Positions 24,758 through 37,322 of a stretch of 64,000 nucleotides of DNA are shown here, one piece after another. The notes beneath the pieces were generated by a model. It was given only the letters and a program-made list of their open reading frames with translations, did not search any database and had not been told where the DNA came from. How positions within the stretch are numbered: the stretch's first letter is position 1; every line of letters starts with the position of its first letter. Where the stretch lies: NCBI GenBank assembly GCA_047495785.1, contig JBLDXI010000021.1, positions 2,294,001 through 2,358,000 of the forward strand, written 5' to 3'. This DNA comes from Lepidodermella squamata. Taxonomy: Eukaryota; Gastrotricha. The translations under genes and the position numbers were made by a program.

Positions 24758-27700
24758 AATGCCTGTAATAGCAGTGATCAAATTATATATTACCAATATT
24801 TATGTTTTTGCTATAACGATAAAACCTGTAAATTTCTGATTCATTTGTATGAGTTGATTAGTGTTGGAAAGAATTTGCTGAAATAAATTTGACACGCTAA
24901 AACATGATAATTCTGTGTTCTGTGTTGCCATAATTATAATGATGACCCATTTTGATGGGTCGCGCAGCATCCGAGTGTCATGTAATTAGTGCTAACATTC
25001 CGCCTCCGGTCAAGTAACGCGGCAAGGCGCCGACCGTATTTTTTTGTCCACGGAGTTCTGCAGTTGTTGCTATGATAATAATAATGATGATGAATAGGCA
25101 CTCGCCGAGTACGCTCTCAGGCAGTTTCTTATCGGCAGTAACAGTTTCTCAGTCTGGCACTGAGGCCATCGCTCGACCGCAAAGGCAGCGCAGTGCATTG
25201 GTGTTGGCACATGCGAGCGTATTTATAGCAGCTATACCTAGGCGTATGCGCGGCTTGGTGCATCAAGCGAGGCCTTCAATTTTCGTCATGCGCCGGCAAA
25301 ACAATGCTGCAAAGTGTCTGGCGACGTGAACCGACGTGAAGAAGCCTCGATGACTGCTGACTAATAGGCACCGCGAGCGCGCGTGTGGTGTAAAAACATA
25401 TCAATGGCTCTGACTTTAGTACTTAATTTGGTAATGGCAAAATATCTGACAAAGTTCATGACAAGGTGAGCTCGGAGAAAGACGTCCACTGCATGAGCAG
25501 TTAATAAGTACATCAGCAGTGCAACTCACCACACCACACGCGACGTGATAATGTACTACTCTTGCTGGCTTCTTTCTTATAGTGAATCTCAAGCTCGAAA
25601 GCATTCCTCGATGATGTTGAATACCGATGAGCTAGCTGTACCCTCGCATCACAGCGCTAGGCAATAAACCGCGTGCGGAAGCGGTATAATTGTCAGCATC
25701 CGAAATTCTGTCTAGAGCAGGCCTTAAAATTAATATGTTCACATAATCATCGCTTTAAACGACCCTCTTGCGGGCGCTTTTGCGGTTTCTTGGCTGATTT
25801 TAAAAATCGCCTGCGTGTCAACAAGTCACATTTGACAGGCTTTGTTTACCGTAAACAAAGCAATCAAATTTTGTTTTCGAAAACAGCGAGGCGAATTAAT
25901 TTTTAATTCCCAACTTTCAAGTTAATTGCTGTCAGTATGTATATAGCTTTTATCGAGATTTCCGACGAGATAATTTTGCGCGCAATTTGTAGCAATTTTT
26001 CCTTCTTCATTTTTTGTTGTGTTGAATTTTTTGTAACCAAACTAATTAGCGCTTTTTTAGCGGCGCGTAAACACACATTTTGTTTAATTTTGTTTGTATG
26101 TTTTTTTATTATTTGGTAATTAGGCCTAAAGCCGTTAGGTTTTTTATCGCAGAGGATGAAGGCTGCGGACTATTATCGCCGTCTCATTATACGCTGCTAG
26201 ATCATAGGCAGCTGGCTGGAGAGAGCCTTGACCTCGGAGAGCAGGCGCGCTCTGTGACTCGGATGAGGTGCCTGCGCTCGCTTTTAAAAAAAGTATAGTC
26301 AAAGGCTCTACAAACAAGAGATGCGCGCGCGGTCGAGTGCGCAAATAATGACCGGTTCTTGGCGCTGGCACCTATGTTGCTGCTGCTGCCGCGGCTCGCC
26401 GGTATCATCATCGTTTGTTTTTGCTCATGTCAAGGTGGTAAATGGCAAAATAATCATTTCAAAACACACACAACATCATTTTTGTGTGTTTATATGTGGG
26501 TATATATAAATTTTAACAGCAACAAAATTATCAAGGTGTTTTGCCTCTACTGCCTGTTGTTAGTATAGCGCGGGAGCTTTTCTTATGATGCTCATCTCGA
26601 CGCCAGGCATAAACATATACCTACCTACTATATACCGACGAGGCAATTGCTTCATTTTTGTTGGTTAAACGAGTGGCGCCCCTAGCGGAGAGTGATGATG
26701 ACTATAACAGAATAATACTTGATTACACCATGTTCTACTTGTTGCTGCCATCGTGATGAGCTGGCTGGGCTAATGGCCGTCGACCCGCCACCGCGCGAAT
26801 GTCGTCGAGCTAATGGCGCTTCATCATCGTCGTGCGCTCTCAACCTTTAGCCGCGAATCAGCAGTATCACTTTTTATTCGCCGATGAGTTATGAGCTATA
26901 GCAAATTTTAATAATGTAATACCTCCTATCATCTGCGGCCACGCCGTCGCTCGAGCACGCCAACTATATCATCATAATCGCCTGCCCATCGGCCTCGTCA
27001 TCATCATCAAAAGTAAAAAGAGCCAACCAAGCATGGATGCGCCTCTCGTGAACGTGATAGCTCATAGTATTTATCTATTAACTTAGACCAGCGCTATTCA
27101 AGCAATTACCTCGCTCTTGTTCGCCGGCTTTAGCAGTCAAGTTTTTCAGCACAAGCCGGCTCGTGCCGCTGCTGCTGTTGCTGCTCGTTGAATTTTATAC
27201 TGCATCAGCACATATCTCACCTGCGCGCGATATTTGTTCTGCCGCCGTGCCGCTGCCGCTGCTGGCTGAAGGCTGACAAGGCCGGACGCACGCGACGCGA
27301 CGCCCAGCTCGAACGCCATCGCCGCCACCGTCCACCGTGCGTGGCCATTGAGGCGGCGGCCAGGCCAGGGCGCTGCGACAACCAACTTGGAAGCCAACGA
27401 ACAATCACGCGTAGGTAATCACCATCGCCATGTGTAAGTATTGTCTTTTTAATAAACAAACATGCGCCTGTTTATGTTCATCACGTTATTATATGTATCA
27501 TCATCTATACGGCCGGGCGAGGCCAAGTTTAATCACCGCTCTCGTCGTCGTCGTTGAATCGCGCGCGCTCGAGTGCGTGAGCGCCGATTATTACGTGAAT
27601 TATTATCTTTACGTGCCGTGTCTTGTGTGTCATCGTTTCAGTCATCATCCAACTACTACGTATATCTATTTTACGATCTCTGTATCGGCACACTTGACAA

Positions 27701-28487
27701 CGAGGCAATTAAAATTCTAGGCCGGTGAGCTAGTTGCACGTGCCCACGCGCTTTGAGACCTCGATGCTTTTTTTTACGCCAAAAGTTGCCACCTAAAACA
27801 CCAATGATTTACTTGGGAAAACACTCGAGAGAGAGAGATTATACCGATAATTTCATATTGCCTTTTCTAGCCGCTTAACTTGACTTTTTCCGATGCGCAT
27901 GCGTTGTGGGGAATAATCCCTTCAACAACGACACAAATACTCGCCGGATTTCAACGCTCAATTACGCTTTTTTTACCATCTTATCGTGACGTTTCTTTAC
28001 TTTCCGTGTCATGCCCGCCGGCGGGCAGATTAATTATACAATAGGCCTACTTTTTAACGGCTAGTGAGAGATTAAAAAAATAACCATCTATTTTATTATT
28101 TAGCTCATCTTTATTAGGCTAATTTGCCGCAATTTTGCAAAGCAATTGCACGCGACAAAAATATCTCACGGCTCATCGCAGTAATTATTATTCTGTTTTT
28201 AAGGTGGATATGCACCTGTGATGGTTCTTCCTAGTAATTACTTTCATCTCCTAGGGGCTGAGCCTTACGCACTCAAGGCGCACGGCTACTTTATTTTTTG
28301 TTCTTAAACCTTTTAGCACCAGATCGCTGATTTTTTTAATACTGCATTATCTGTCACCGCAATTTCGTTCATTGCTAATACTGGATTATCGCTTTTAATT
28401 TGTATAGGTGGCAATTTATTATTAAAAGCAGCGCAGAAAAAGCTCTGAAATTGAACCTAGCACCCGGGCGTTGACTTGTCAATAACG
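24758..28487. other. long intergenic region
   Basis: About 3.7 kb with no gene I can support. Open frames in 27146-27720 are GC-rich and overlap on both strands, with low-complexity translations. Simple runs include ATAATAATAATGATGATG near 25075 and CTGCTGCTG near 27170. It probably includes regulatory DNA of the LRR gene. Confidence 0.35.
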
Positions 28488-29927
28488 ATGAAGCAACAAC
28501 GCTGTCGACGCGGCCCGGCCGCTGACACCCTGCTCGCCACCGAGCAAGCCGTCGCGCCGCCGTCGTCGTCGCCCGTCGCCGTGTGCCCGTCGTCGCTCGC
28601 CGCTTCTTCGTCGCCACTTCTCCTGCGGTTGGCGCACCGGCACGAATGCAGTAAGGCCGCTGGCCCGCAGCGCAGCAGCCGCCTGTCCCCGATCGCCATG
28701 TCGTTCGTGGCGCTACTGCTGGCGTTTGTTTTCGCCCCGTCGCCTCTCGTTGTTAACGCCGTGCCCGATGGACCATTCGACGACGATGCCAACGTGCTGC
28801 CTGATGGCGTGTTCCTCGAGGAAGCTGCGACGGCGACGATTGCGCCCTCTTCATGCCCGTCCGGCTGCTCCTGCTTCTTCACGCTCATGTACTGCTTCGG
28901 CGTCAACTCCATTCCGTCCTCCATCTCGCCGGCCACCAAATTCGTCTCCATCTCAAATTCAGTTCGTTTAATTTCCCATTACATTGTTCCTAAATGTAGC
29001 TTAGGTAGGATTACTTACGTCCGGAGAACGTAGAATATCAAGAAGTTGCTCCCAACGCTTTCAGAGAATGTAGACGAAAATCGTTGGCTTACCCAAATGT
29101 TTTATTTGCTTGCGATTTGGTCTCACCTGATTTCGGTTGAGCTCACAGGTCGTCCTTCTTCGCTTCTCGGCTTCTCGGCAAGTAAGGAAACACAGTGGAA
29201 AATCAGCTTCGCTTTCATTATTTTAGGTCAATAAGTTTGAACACAGATTATAGCTGACAGAGAACGTCCTGGTTTCCTTGTTATTCGTCCTCGTCATGAA
29301 TATAGGGAAAAATAGGGTTAAAAAATTAGGGACAACCGTTGGGCTTTCCAAATGCTTCCTACTATAACTATTACTTTTTTCTACAGCAATTCGTCAACCC
29401 GGTGATATCGCGAGCCAACTTCTCGCAGGGTTATGAAAATGTCGAAGACATTTCAATCCAATACACCAACCTGGCTACTATTCAAAATCAGGCCTTCGAC
29501 AACCTCCGACGAGTCCGTTATATCTGTAAGTTGAACGTAGCATTTAGTTCGATTTTTTTCTGAAAAATGCTCTTCCTTCAGCCCTCGACCACAACCAACT
29601 GCGTTCGCTACCTTCGTCAATGCTGCGCGTTCTCGCCCGTGCGAAATTCGTATCGCTCTTCTCAAATCAGTGGAACTGCAATCGAGAGTAATTTCTTATA
29701 ACATTTCCATAATATATTCAATTTCATCTGTCCTTGATGCATTTTATAGTATCGCATGGCTGTACGAAGTTTACCGTTCGAACCCGGACAAGTTCGGCTC
29801 CGGCTGCCTCGACCCTGACTGCCGGTTCGTGTCGCAACTGCGTTGCAATTCGCCGGCCAACTTCCGCAACCTCGACTTTGTTAACATCACTTTTAGCCAG
29901 TACCAGCAGATGCAAACCGCGTCGTAA
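28488..29927 (+). CDS. extracellular leucine-rich-repeat protein (LRRNT-LRR-LRRCT)
   Basis: Proposed exons: 28488-28961, 29009-29098, 29149-29181, 29387-29525, 29582-29687, 29750-29927; about 339 aa. An N-terminal Cys cluster (CPSGCSC...C) followed by a short capping strand is an LRRNT. Exon 2 (..EVAPNAF) and the exons from 29387 read as LRRs (e.g. SLDHNQLRSLPSSML). The end is an LRRCT: NQWNC, then W-L, CLDPDC and C. The first ATG (28488) gives 70 low-complexity Pro/Ser/Ala residues. A second in-frame ATG at 28698 opens directly onto a clean signal peptide (MSFVALLLAFVF) and may be the true start, giving 269 aa. Exons 2-3 are the weak part: an alternative junction (donor after 29081, acceptor before 29142) also keeps frame. 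Likely a secreted binding protein; no TM follows the LRRCT. Confidence 0.68.
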
Positions 29928-31904
29928 AAAGCTGGCATTTATATAATTATATTTATACAGATGAAATTTATTTACGTTAAATAATATGGCTAACTTCAAA
30001 TTTCAAGTCGGATCTTAGTATCTTCTTCTATCTTCTCTTTTCGCCCCATGCAGTACGCAACCAATTTTCAAACTTCTGTGTATTATGTTCTCGTGTCACA
30101 TTTCCGCTAAAAGTATTCTCAGACGCTCTTCAGACCTATGAAAATGAAAAAAGTAAGGAATGAATCCTTGAAAAACCTCTTGCACAGCATAAGTGTCTGT
30201 GATCCTCCACTTGCCATCTGTCTTTTTTCTCCACATTTCCTCTCCTATCATTCTTTGTATCATAGTTGCGCTTTGGTCGGCAATTTTTTAAACTAAAGGC
30301 CGCGAGACTGAAGTTGACCTGATTTTGTAAAAACAACCCCCTTAAATTTCTTGTAAATATATATATTATTTCATTTAGTTTCTACGCATTATTGGAACGA
30401 TAATTTCTGTACCTATGTACTTATTTGTGTCACAAATGTGGAGCGAATAACAAGTAAGAACCGTGTGTTTCTATCTCTTCGTCTCATCTCTCTCTTCTCT
30501 CTATCTCTTGCTATTTCTTGTTATTCATGTATATCGTTCATCATGTATATCGTGGCGCCATCAAAAATTTTTTGTTAACGTCTTTATATTTGTTGCTGTT
30601 CAAATAACCGCGTTTACCTCCAGTGTTGATGAGCGGTTGTATAAAATGATGTTTGGAAGAGAGACAAGAGGAACGTGCGAAAAGTATTGATATACATATT
30701 GCAACTGCCCCCGTGCACTCGACAGTTTTTGATTTAAATAATTCATAAATATTATGGATGTTATATCGAAATAAAAAGAGAAATGTTTTGTTGTACTTGA
30801 ACCACAAGTGACCGTCACACCGAAAATCTTTTATTTCAAAAACTTTTCTCAAATTGCTATTTATAGGTCGCGTCGAGATGTTGCCAGGTGCACTCAAATT
30901 ATTGTCAAAGAATTATTAATTTTCACAGACAGGCGATAATGGTGATGAAGGCAACTTATATGTACAACGAAATGGAACAAAGAGTAGATACTTATACAAA
31001 AAAAACGAAGTTAACGATGGCCAAGATGTGAGCCATCGAGATATTCATCAAAAATATAACGAAACAATATGTATATATACCTGTTTAGAACATTTTTGCC
31101 TCTTTTAGCTAGCTTTGGAATTTTTGCGGTTTTCGCTGCCTTTGTTTTATCAGAGCTTGAAACCCGCCGGAATGTACAAGGTGACAAAAACACATTTCAG
31201 GTGATAAGGATGATAACAACAGAGTTACCCCATTTGCATCACGCGTTTTTTGTTCACGCCGCAGTTATTATACAATTTTGGCTATTCAGCAGTTTTTGCC
31301 ACGGCTCGCTTTGCTTGCAATAAGATGTTGAGATGACAGCAGGCTGGTATTAGAAGAGAAGTTGACTGCCAGAGAGAGAAAGAGAGGGACAGATGATATC
31401 AATTGTTATTGCAATTAATCGTCGTATAAAAAGTTGCGCTCTTTCTTCACACTTCAAAAAGTGCGAAACAATAATTGTTGAGAAATTATTTTGCAAGAGA
31501 GACGAATTGCGTTAAAGCCGCTGCCGGTGAGAAAATAGTGTACAAAAAATGCGAATAATCTACATCGTTGGATAGATCTTGCTTATACATACTTCCATCT
31601 ATTTGCAATGAAGAAGGTTACAAAGACGCGCGAGAATTCTCTTTGTAAGGATTGTTCCTTAGTTTTCCAAATCTAGGAATAACAGAAGAGCCCTCCTCTC
31701 ATTATTACATACCGAAATAAGATATAAGATGAAAAATCACTCAAATTTTGACCGAGTTAAAGAATCGATAATATTTTCTATATTACAAGTGCTTCGATGT
31801 AAGTTTGTTCCGAATTGTTATTTCAAGTTATTTCTTGAGTACATTTTTTTATACAAAACTTTGAAAATTTGGAATGTATCGATAAGCTTATAAAGTCAAT
31901 ATAT
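29928..31904. other. intergenic region between convergent genes
   Basis: Holds the 3' flanks of the LRR gene (plus) and EB copy 7 (minus). CT-rich run near 30475-30510 and GA-rich run near 31370-31390. No gene seen. Confidence 0.4.
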
Positions 31905-33212
31905 CTAATACAGATACAGCACCGGTGCCGTCAAAGCAGCAACAAGAATTAAAGAAGATGGGTGTCGTAGTAGAGACTGTGCACCTGAATGGCCAACGAT
32001 CAGCTTAGGATAAGGTGCTGAAATGAATTGTTTATCGTATGAAAAAAATTTGTTCTAAAATCACATACCAACGCATCGGTAATATGCCGATTCCGGACAT
32101 TGGATGCACTTGAACTCGGGTAGGCACAGCCTGTTGTTCGAGGCTAGAACTGTCGCGGTGCAGGCAGCATTCAGCCCAACTTGCGGCTCTATAAAAATTC
32201 AATCAAAATAAATCATTCACTACCCTGAAACTCTCAACTTTGTTAAGAAATCACAATAAAACGTACCATAGCTTGCGATACATGCGTACTGGAGTCCTTG
32301 ATCTGTCGTGTAAGTGACAGACTTGTAGCCGCTGTCGCATAGGCATCGGCCGCTTTCGCAGTGGCTGTTCGGAACCGTCATGCAATCGCTAGCGTCCGTG
32401 CAAGAGTCGCCTGGCGCCTCTGTATTACATCAGAAATAAGTTAAAATTGTTCGTTAAGAGTTTTCATTCAACGAACTGGCAACGCAGTCGTAGTTGTTGG
32501 GCGAACTGGGCTTGAAACCAGGCCGGCATTGGCACTTGTTAGCCGTGCAGTACATCGAGTAGTAACACGCCGCGTCGTCGTAGCAAAGTTCGCCGAGCTT
32601 GCCCGTCGCCAAGTTCGGCACGCAGTCGTTGCCTTTCGGCCCGAGGCCTTTGTAGCCGTAGTTGCACTGGCACGTGCCTTGTGAGCAGCTCATATGGTCA
32701 CCGTAGCAGACGTCTGTCGCCGGGTTGCACGACTCGCCCAAGCTGATGACTAAATATTGAAATGGGATGGGGGAAAAATAGACAAATATATAATTTAAAA
32801 TTCAAAGTGGCACAGGCACAATTAGCAGGAAAAAGCGTCAGCGACTATAGCAGCTATTAAAGGTACGGGTGAGTCAGGCGGTAGGCAGCGGGTAGGGTTC
32901 AGCTGGCGGACTACACGAGTTTTTCCATACTTTTGTAGCATTGACTGTTGACGCGGCGGTGGCCGACGGCGCACGCGCACCGGCCGTTGTTGCACGTCGG
33001 CGACGAGCGGAGGCATATCGCATTGCCGATCCCGGCGCAGTCCGAGTCGACGGAGCACATCAGGTCCAGTTGCGCTGTAAAACCGAACCTTGTGTAAAAA
33101 GCGGTCGATTTCGATGGAGAAACTTTAACTCACCTAGAACTGGCGATGATGTAAAAATGGTGGCTACGACCATAAATGAGCCAAAGATTCGTTGTAGCAT
33201 TCTTCGCCGCAT
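31905..33212 (-). CDS. EB-module Cys-rich surface protein, inverted copy 7
   Basis: Six exons on the minus strand: 33212-33134, 33074-32931, 32749-32477, 32419-32267, 32188-32069, 32017-31905. Every intron is phase 1, and most are 51-78 bp; product 293 aa. The start at 33212 (an in-frame second ATG at 33200) gives a signal peptide ending TSSPVLA. EB-like repeats follow one per exon or two per exon, including ACYYSMYC in repeat 3. The five-Cys module is the exon at 32188-32069 (C-LPEFK-C-IQ-C). The tail ends in a hydrophobic run (LILVAALTAPVLYLY) with no charged residue after it, like a GPI signal. Same family as the 6.4-24.8 kb cluster but in opposite orientation and separated by the LRR gene. 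Confidence 0.82.
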
Positions 33213-35898
33213 AAAACCGCGGATTTTTTTGCTGTAATAAAGCTATTTGCTAGAAAAACCTATGGAGCAATGCAGAACGGAGACATGAATGGGAAATTTC
33301 CAAGAATAACCGTATGCGGGGTGTTTGCTCGAGCGTGTGCGCGCGCGGAAAAAACGGTGATAATGGCTAATTTCGATCCGGGCCTGCGGGTGTGGAATCG
33401 GGTAAATAGCCGTCGGTGAATCGGCAACGAAGTCACGGCCGTTGCGCATGCTTAGGCGCCCACCAGCCGTCGTCTCTGCCGTCGTCGCCGGGCCGTGTGT
33501 TTGCCGGCGGCGATGATACGGCGCGAGTGACAGCAGTGAAGTTGAGGACACGGTCTCGGCGCAAGTGCATTGATATGCAAGTACAAACAACGGCCGTGCC
33601 CTTTTGCGAAGGCACTACTACCTGCTCGTTGTCGTCGTGTCGAGTGGCGGATAGGGTATCATCGTTCATCATCGCCTCGCGGCTGGCGATCATCCGGAAA
33701 TGTGCTGACTCGGTACGGTGTTGGCATTGACGCCAACTCGAGCCGTGTGTTTGTAATGTATACGCAGTAATAATACCGGTCTGTACGGCAGTGGGGTCGG
33801 CAGACGGACGCGCGGCCTACCTGTTTGACGGCCGGACACTACTGAGATTTGTGTACAATAAACACGCTGCTGCGGGATTAGCGCCGGTATTGTGCGCCAC
33901 AGGGTGAGTTAAGGTCACCGCCCCGGCGCCATCAGCGGCGCGCATCAGCCCCATCGCCAGTGCGCGGCATTGGCGCCGATGTGCTACCGAGCAATAAAAC
34001 CGCGCCGACGACGGCGCCGACGTGTTTGCGGCGGCCCGGCAGCCAGGGGACAAGTGTCGCCGTAAATAATGCCGCCGCCGACCGGATTTCGGGGGCGCCG
34101 TCGTCTCGACGCTTGTTGACCGCAGCCACTACCGGCGCTCGAGCACCTGCGCTACACTTGGCCAAGTGTTTTAGTCGCAGGCCAAAAATCGCCATCAACA
34201 TCATCTCAGCTCGCAGAATCACCGCGTCGAAGTGGCTTTGTTGCGCTGCCGAGTGGAACGGCGCTATATAGGATTATGTGTTTTATTCTAAGCAGCATCG
34301 ATTCTCTTCTTCTTTTACCATCGCCGCATTTCTTTACACATTTATTTTTGCTCAAGTCGGCGCCAACAAAAGTGGGCGGAACACAATACATGTGAGGCTA
34401 GGAAGAAAGTAAATACCAACAACAACAACAACAAACACGCGGCGCGTTATTTTATTCCGAATACTCTGCGAAAATTGGCCGACTACAATGTAATAATATG
34501 ATAAACATCGGTGAATATAAGGACATTTTTCGCCTACATACAAAAAGTTTCGCAATTAATCAGGGTGAAAATGTTCAAAGAATTTCTGCTCAGCTGATGG
34601 ACCTGATGATGCTATGCGGAGATGACCGCACCTTAGTGCAACTCCTCTTCGAATCAAACTCGTGGTTTTACGCTTCAAGTGTTTTAAATGATGATGAAAA
34701 TAGAGCGCGGGGTCAATTTTAGTAATTACGTCTGCAATCAAATTCCCGAGTCGGCTGTGATAAGTGCACATTTCTTGAGGTCCTCTGGTCAATCGCTGAC
34801 AAATCCACGGTAAGTTTAAAGCCGGCGACTCATGACAACTGGTTGCTGGAATATTCTTCGAGAATAGCCAAGCAATCACCACATCATTGCCTAATTTTGT
34901 TGACGTCGCGGGCTAAGGAGGTATGGGGCGTGATTTTATTGCCATTTCAGACGCCTTTTGTAACCGAATCAGGCCAGTTGTAAGGCGGAATATACTCGCA
35001 GCATTGAAAAAAGCGCGCGCGATATATATTATGCTAATGTGTGGCGCAAATATTGCGCTTTTTTCCAGACAGAAAGAGATGCATCGATAAACGATCATCT
35101 GCGAAAACTTCAAATAATGCCGTCGTTTTTTCGTGCAGCTCTTACAGCATATAATAAGAGTCTTACAGTAAAGGCGATTATAACGCTACAGTGAGATAAA
35201 AAATGGTCGCCTCGATATTCAATTACCGTTCAGTTCTTTGCCATTTTTGCCATTTTCGTACTGCTTCAATTACTCGCCTCCTTCGCAGGCATTCTATGGG
35301 AAACTTTTTACTAAGATCGAAAATATAAGAACAGAAAATCTCTGATTTTCAGCTTTATTTTTTTCAAGGCCAAAGGAAACTTGCCGAATTTTCCTTCTCT
35401 CAGATGGGTTGGTAAAGTAAGAATCCCAATATTCAAATATTCAGGAAATAAGAGAAAATCTATAACGTAAGAATAGGAAATTTGAACCATGGTCCAACGA
35501 AAATTAAATTTCCTCAAATGACAAGCGTAAACTGCCAAAAATTAGCTTATGATTATATTTCTTCAATTACTTATTTGTATAAGGCTGATTAGTGTTTCCA
35601 CATGACGAATCCTATGGGACTTCGGTAATACTAATACATTCTGAAGGACAAAGAAGCAGAATTTCTTAAGACACGTCTTATTAATTTTATTTTCTTATCG
35701 TCTGTTGCTTTTTTTCACTTGCAAGTATAAGCCTTGTGGTCCATTTTCGTCATTTAAGAAGTAGCAAAGTATAAATCAGCCCATCTGATTCTTCGCTTCA
35801 ACTTCGATTGGGATGGGTCCTTTTATTTGATCTTTGAATCAGCAGTTTGATAAAAGTTGCGCTGATGTGTATCGACACTTAGATCTAGTTTATTAGCG
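33213..35898. other. intergenic region
   Basis: CpG-rich from about 33300 to 34300, consistent with a promoter area for EB copy 7. An (AAC)n run lies at about 34411-34434. A 74-codon ATG frame at 34498-34722 has no recognisable domain, and I do not call it a gene. Confidence 0.35.
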
Positions 35899-36086
35899 AT
35901 GATAAATTTCGCAATCGCCCTATCACTTGCCGCTGGTGTGATGGTCGGTGTCAGCGCTGTCAACTTCCGAGACACGAAGAGCTCTTTCGTCTTTTCACCA
36001 CCAGAAGAGGTAAATCAATCTTTGATTAGATACCGCATAGACACCAATTACCTATAACTCAGAAAGTTGCTTTCATCACTCCATGA
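35899..36086 (+). CDS. possible short secreted peptide (44 aa)
   Basis: Two exons, 35899-36009 and 36063-36086, separated by a 53-bp GT-AG intron in phase 0, the size typical of this locus. The first exon opens with a clear signal peptide (ATG, then about 19 hydrophobic/small residues ending VGVSA). Only about 24 mature residues follow (VNFRDTKSS... to KVAFITP). There is no Cys. AATAAA lies about 47 bases after the stop, at 36133-36138. Not recognised; a peptide hormone or a spurious frame are both possible. The first exon could instead be spliced to the Cys-rich exon at 37666, also in phase 0. Confidence 0.35.
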
Positions 36087-37322
36087 CTTGGAATTTTTCC
36101 AACCTTCATCACAGCTAACGTTTAGTGTTAGAATAAATGATGAGGAATAATTACTATATATTGCAATTAAAAGCTGCTGTTTTGTACCACATGCGATATT
36201 ATTAACCTGCAATACTTAAAATAGCGATCTTGCGAGCCGAAAATATTTTCTCACGCGCATCACTTCTTTCATCTTGATTACTATGCGCTTTTTATATGCA
36301 TGTGCTATGTCCGCTTATTTCTCGCTCATGTGATTTACATGGTGATGAAGTGGCTAATATGAAAATGAGGACAACAATGATCCGAAAAAAATCGACCGTT
36401 TTTGTACTATTTTAGCCAGTCGTCCCCAGGATGGCGTGTTGCGCATCGCCTTTCTTTTCTCAATGACTGCGCGAACCAAATTTATGCGCGTATATCGCCC
36501 GGGCGATCAGCGCCTCATCACCATCCTCCGCATATTCCAAGTTGGATTTTGCGTTGTCATCATTATATAGTAACTCTATTATTAGGTAAATTGGGCGTGG
36601 GCCGACAAACGCATCGCGCTTGTCCGGCTTATATCGGGCCTCGTATGGGCTAAAAAAAATTGGCAGAGAAAACAATCGCATAAACAAGGCGACGCGAGTT
36701 GCGAGTGAAGCCGCGCGAAATTTAATACACGTGCAAACATCCGTTCGTACAAATAATATAGCCAATGGCGAAGAGCTCTCGTCAGCCGCCTCAAGACCAG
36801 AATTTATAATATTCATTGCAGGGAGTGATTGGAAAAACGAGTCGCGGACCAGCGCGCATGATTAGTCGCCACGATGTTGTGCGGGTGTGGATGCGCGTGT
36901 AATAAATTGAGCAAGCATAGCCATTATTACTATTTTTTTTTACATGCTCCATATCCGTGAGTGGATCCCGCATCTACACAGACGCAAGACAGTGCTTTTG
37001 GAAAAACAAAAGCGCGCGCGCCCACTTTTCCCACACGCGATTGCTCATATCGGCATTTTATTAACAGACGATTATGCTGTATGTGTATTATTTCACATAT
37101 ATCCGATTGGCCATTTCCGATCATCGTCGCATCGCAAATAAAATTTTGCGGCGTCGCACTTGATGTTTTTCAAAGTTTGCCAGTATAAAATCGCCTCCCA
37201 CAGCCTCAAGCTTATTAGCCCGTGACGTCTCGGACTTGCCCTGTCATTTATAACACTTGGCCTGTGCGATTATCGTTAGGAACGAATTTAGTATTAAAAC
37301 GCTATTTGATAGCCTTCAGTCT
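36087..37322. other. intergenic region
   Basis: No gene seen. Contains overlapping open frames on both strands at 36402-37188 with no domain features, and the TATA-like element at 37184-37190. Confidence 0.35.
37184..37190 (+). promoter_or_regulatory. TATA-box candidate
   Basis: TATAAAA lies in a locally GC-richer setting (GCCAG before, TCGCCTCC after), about 139 bases upstream of the proposed ATG of the Cys-rich secreted protein at 37323. Spacing to a transcription start is plausible but untested. Confidence 0.35.

Noticed and set aside
27146-27459. Overlapping open frames on both strands
   Set aside because: GC-driven, low-complexity, no signal peptide, no splice-supported extension.
34498-34722. 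74-codon ATG frame between genes
   Set aside because: Acceptable composition but no domain, paralogue, splice extension or nearby poly(A) signal; it overlaps an equally long frame on the other strand.
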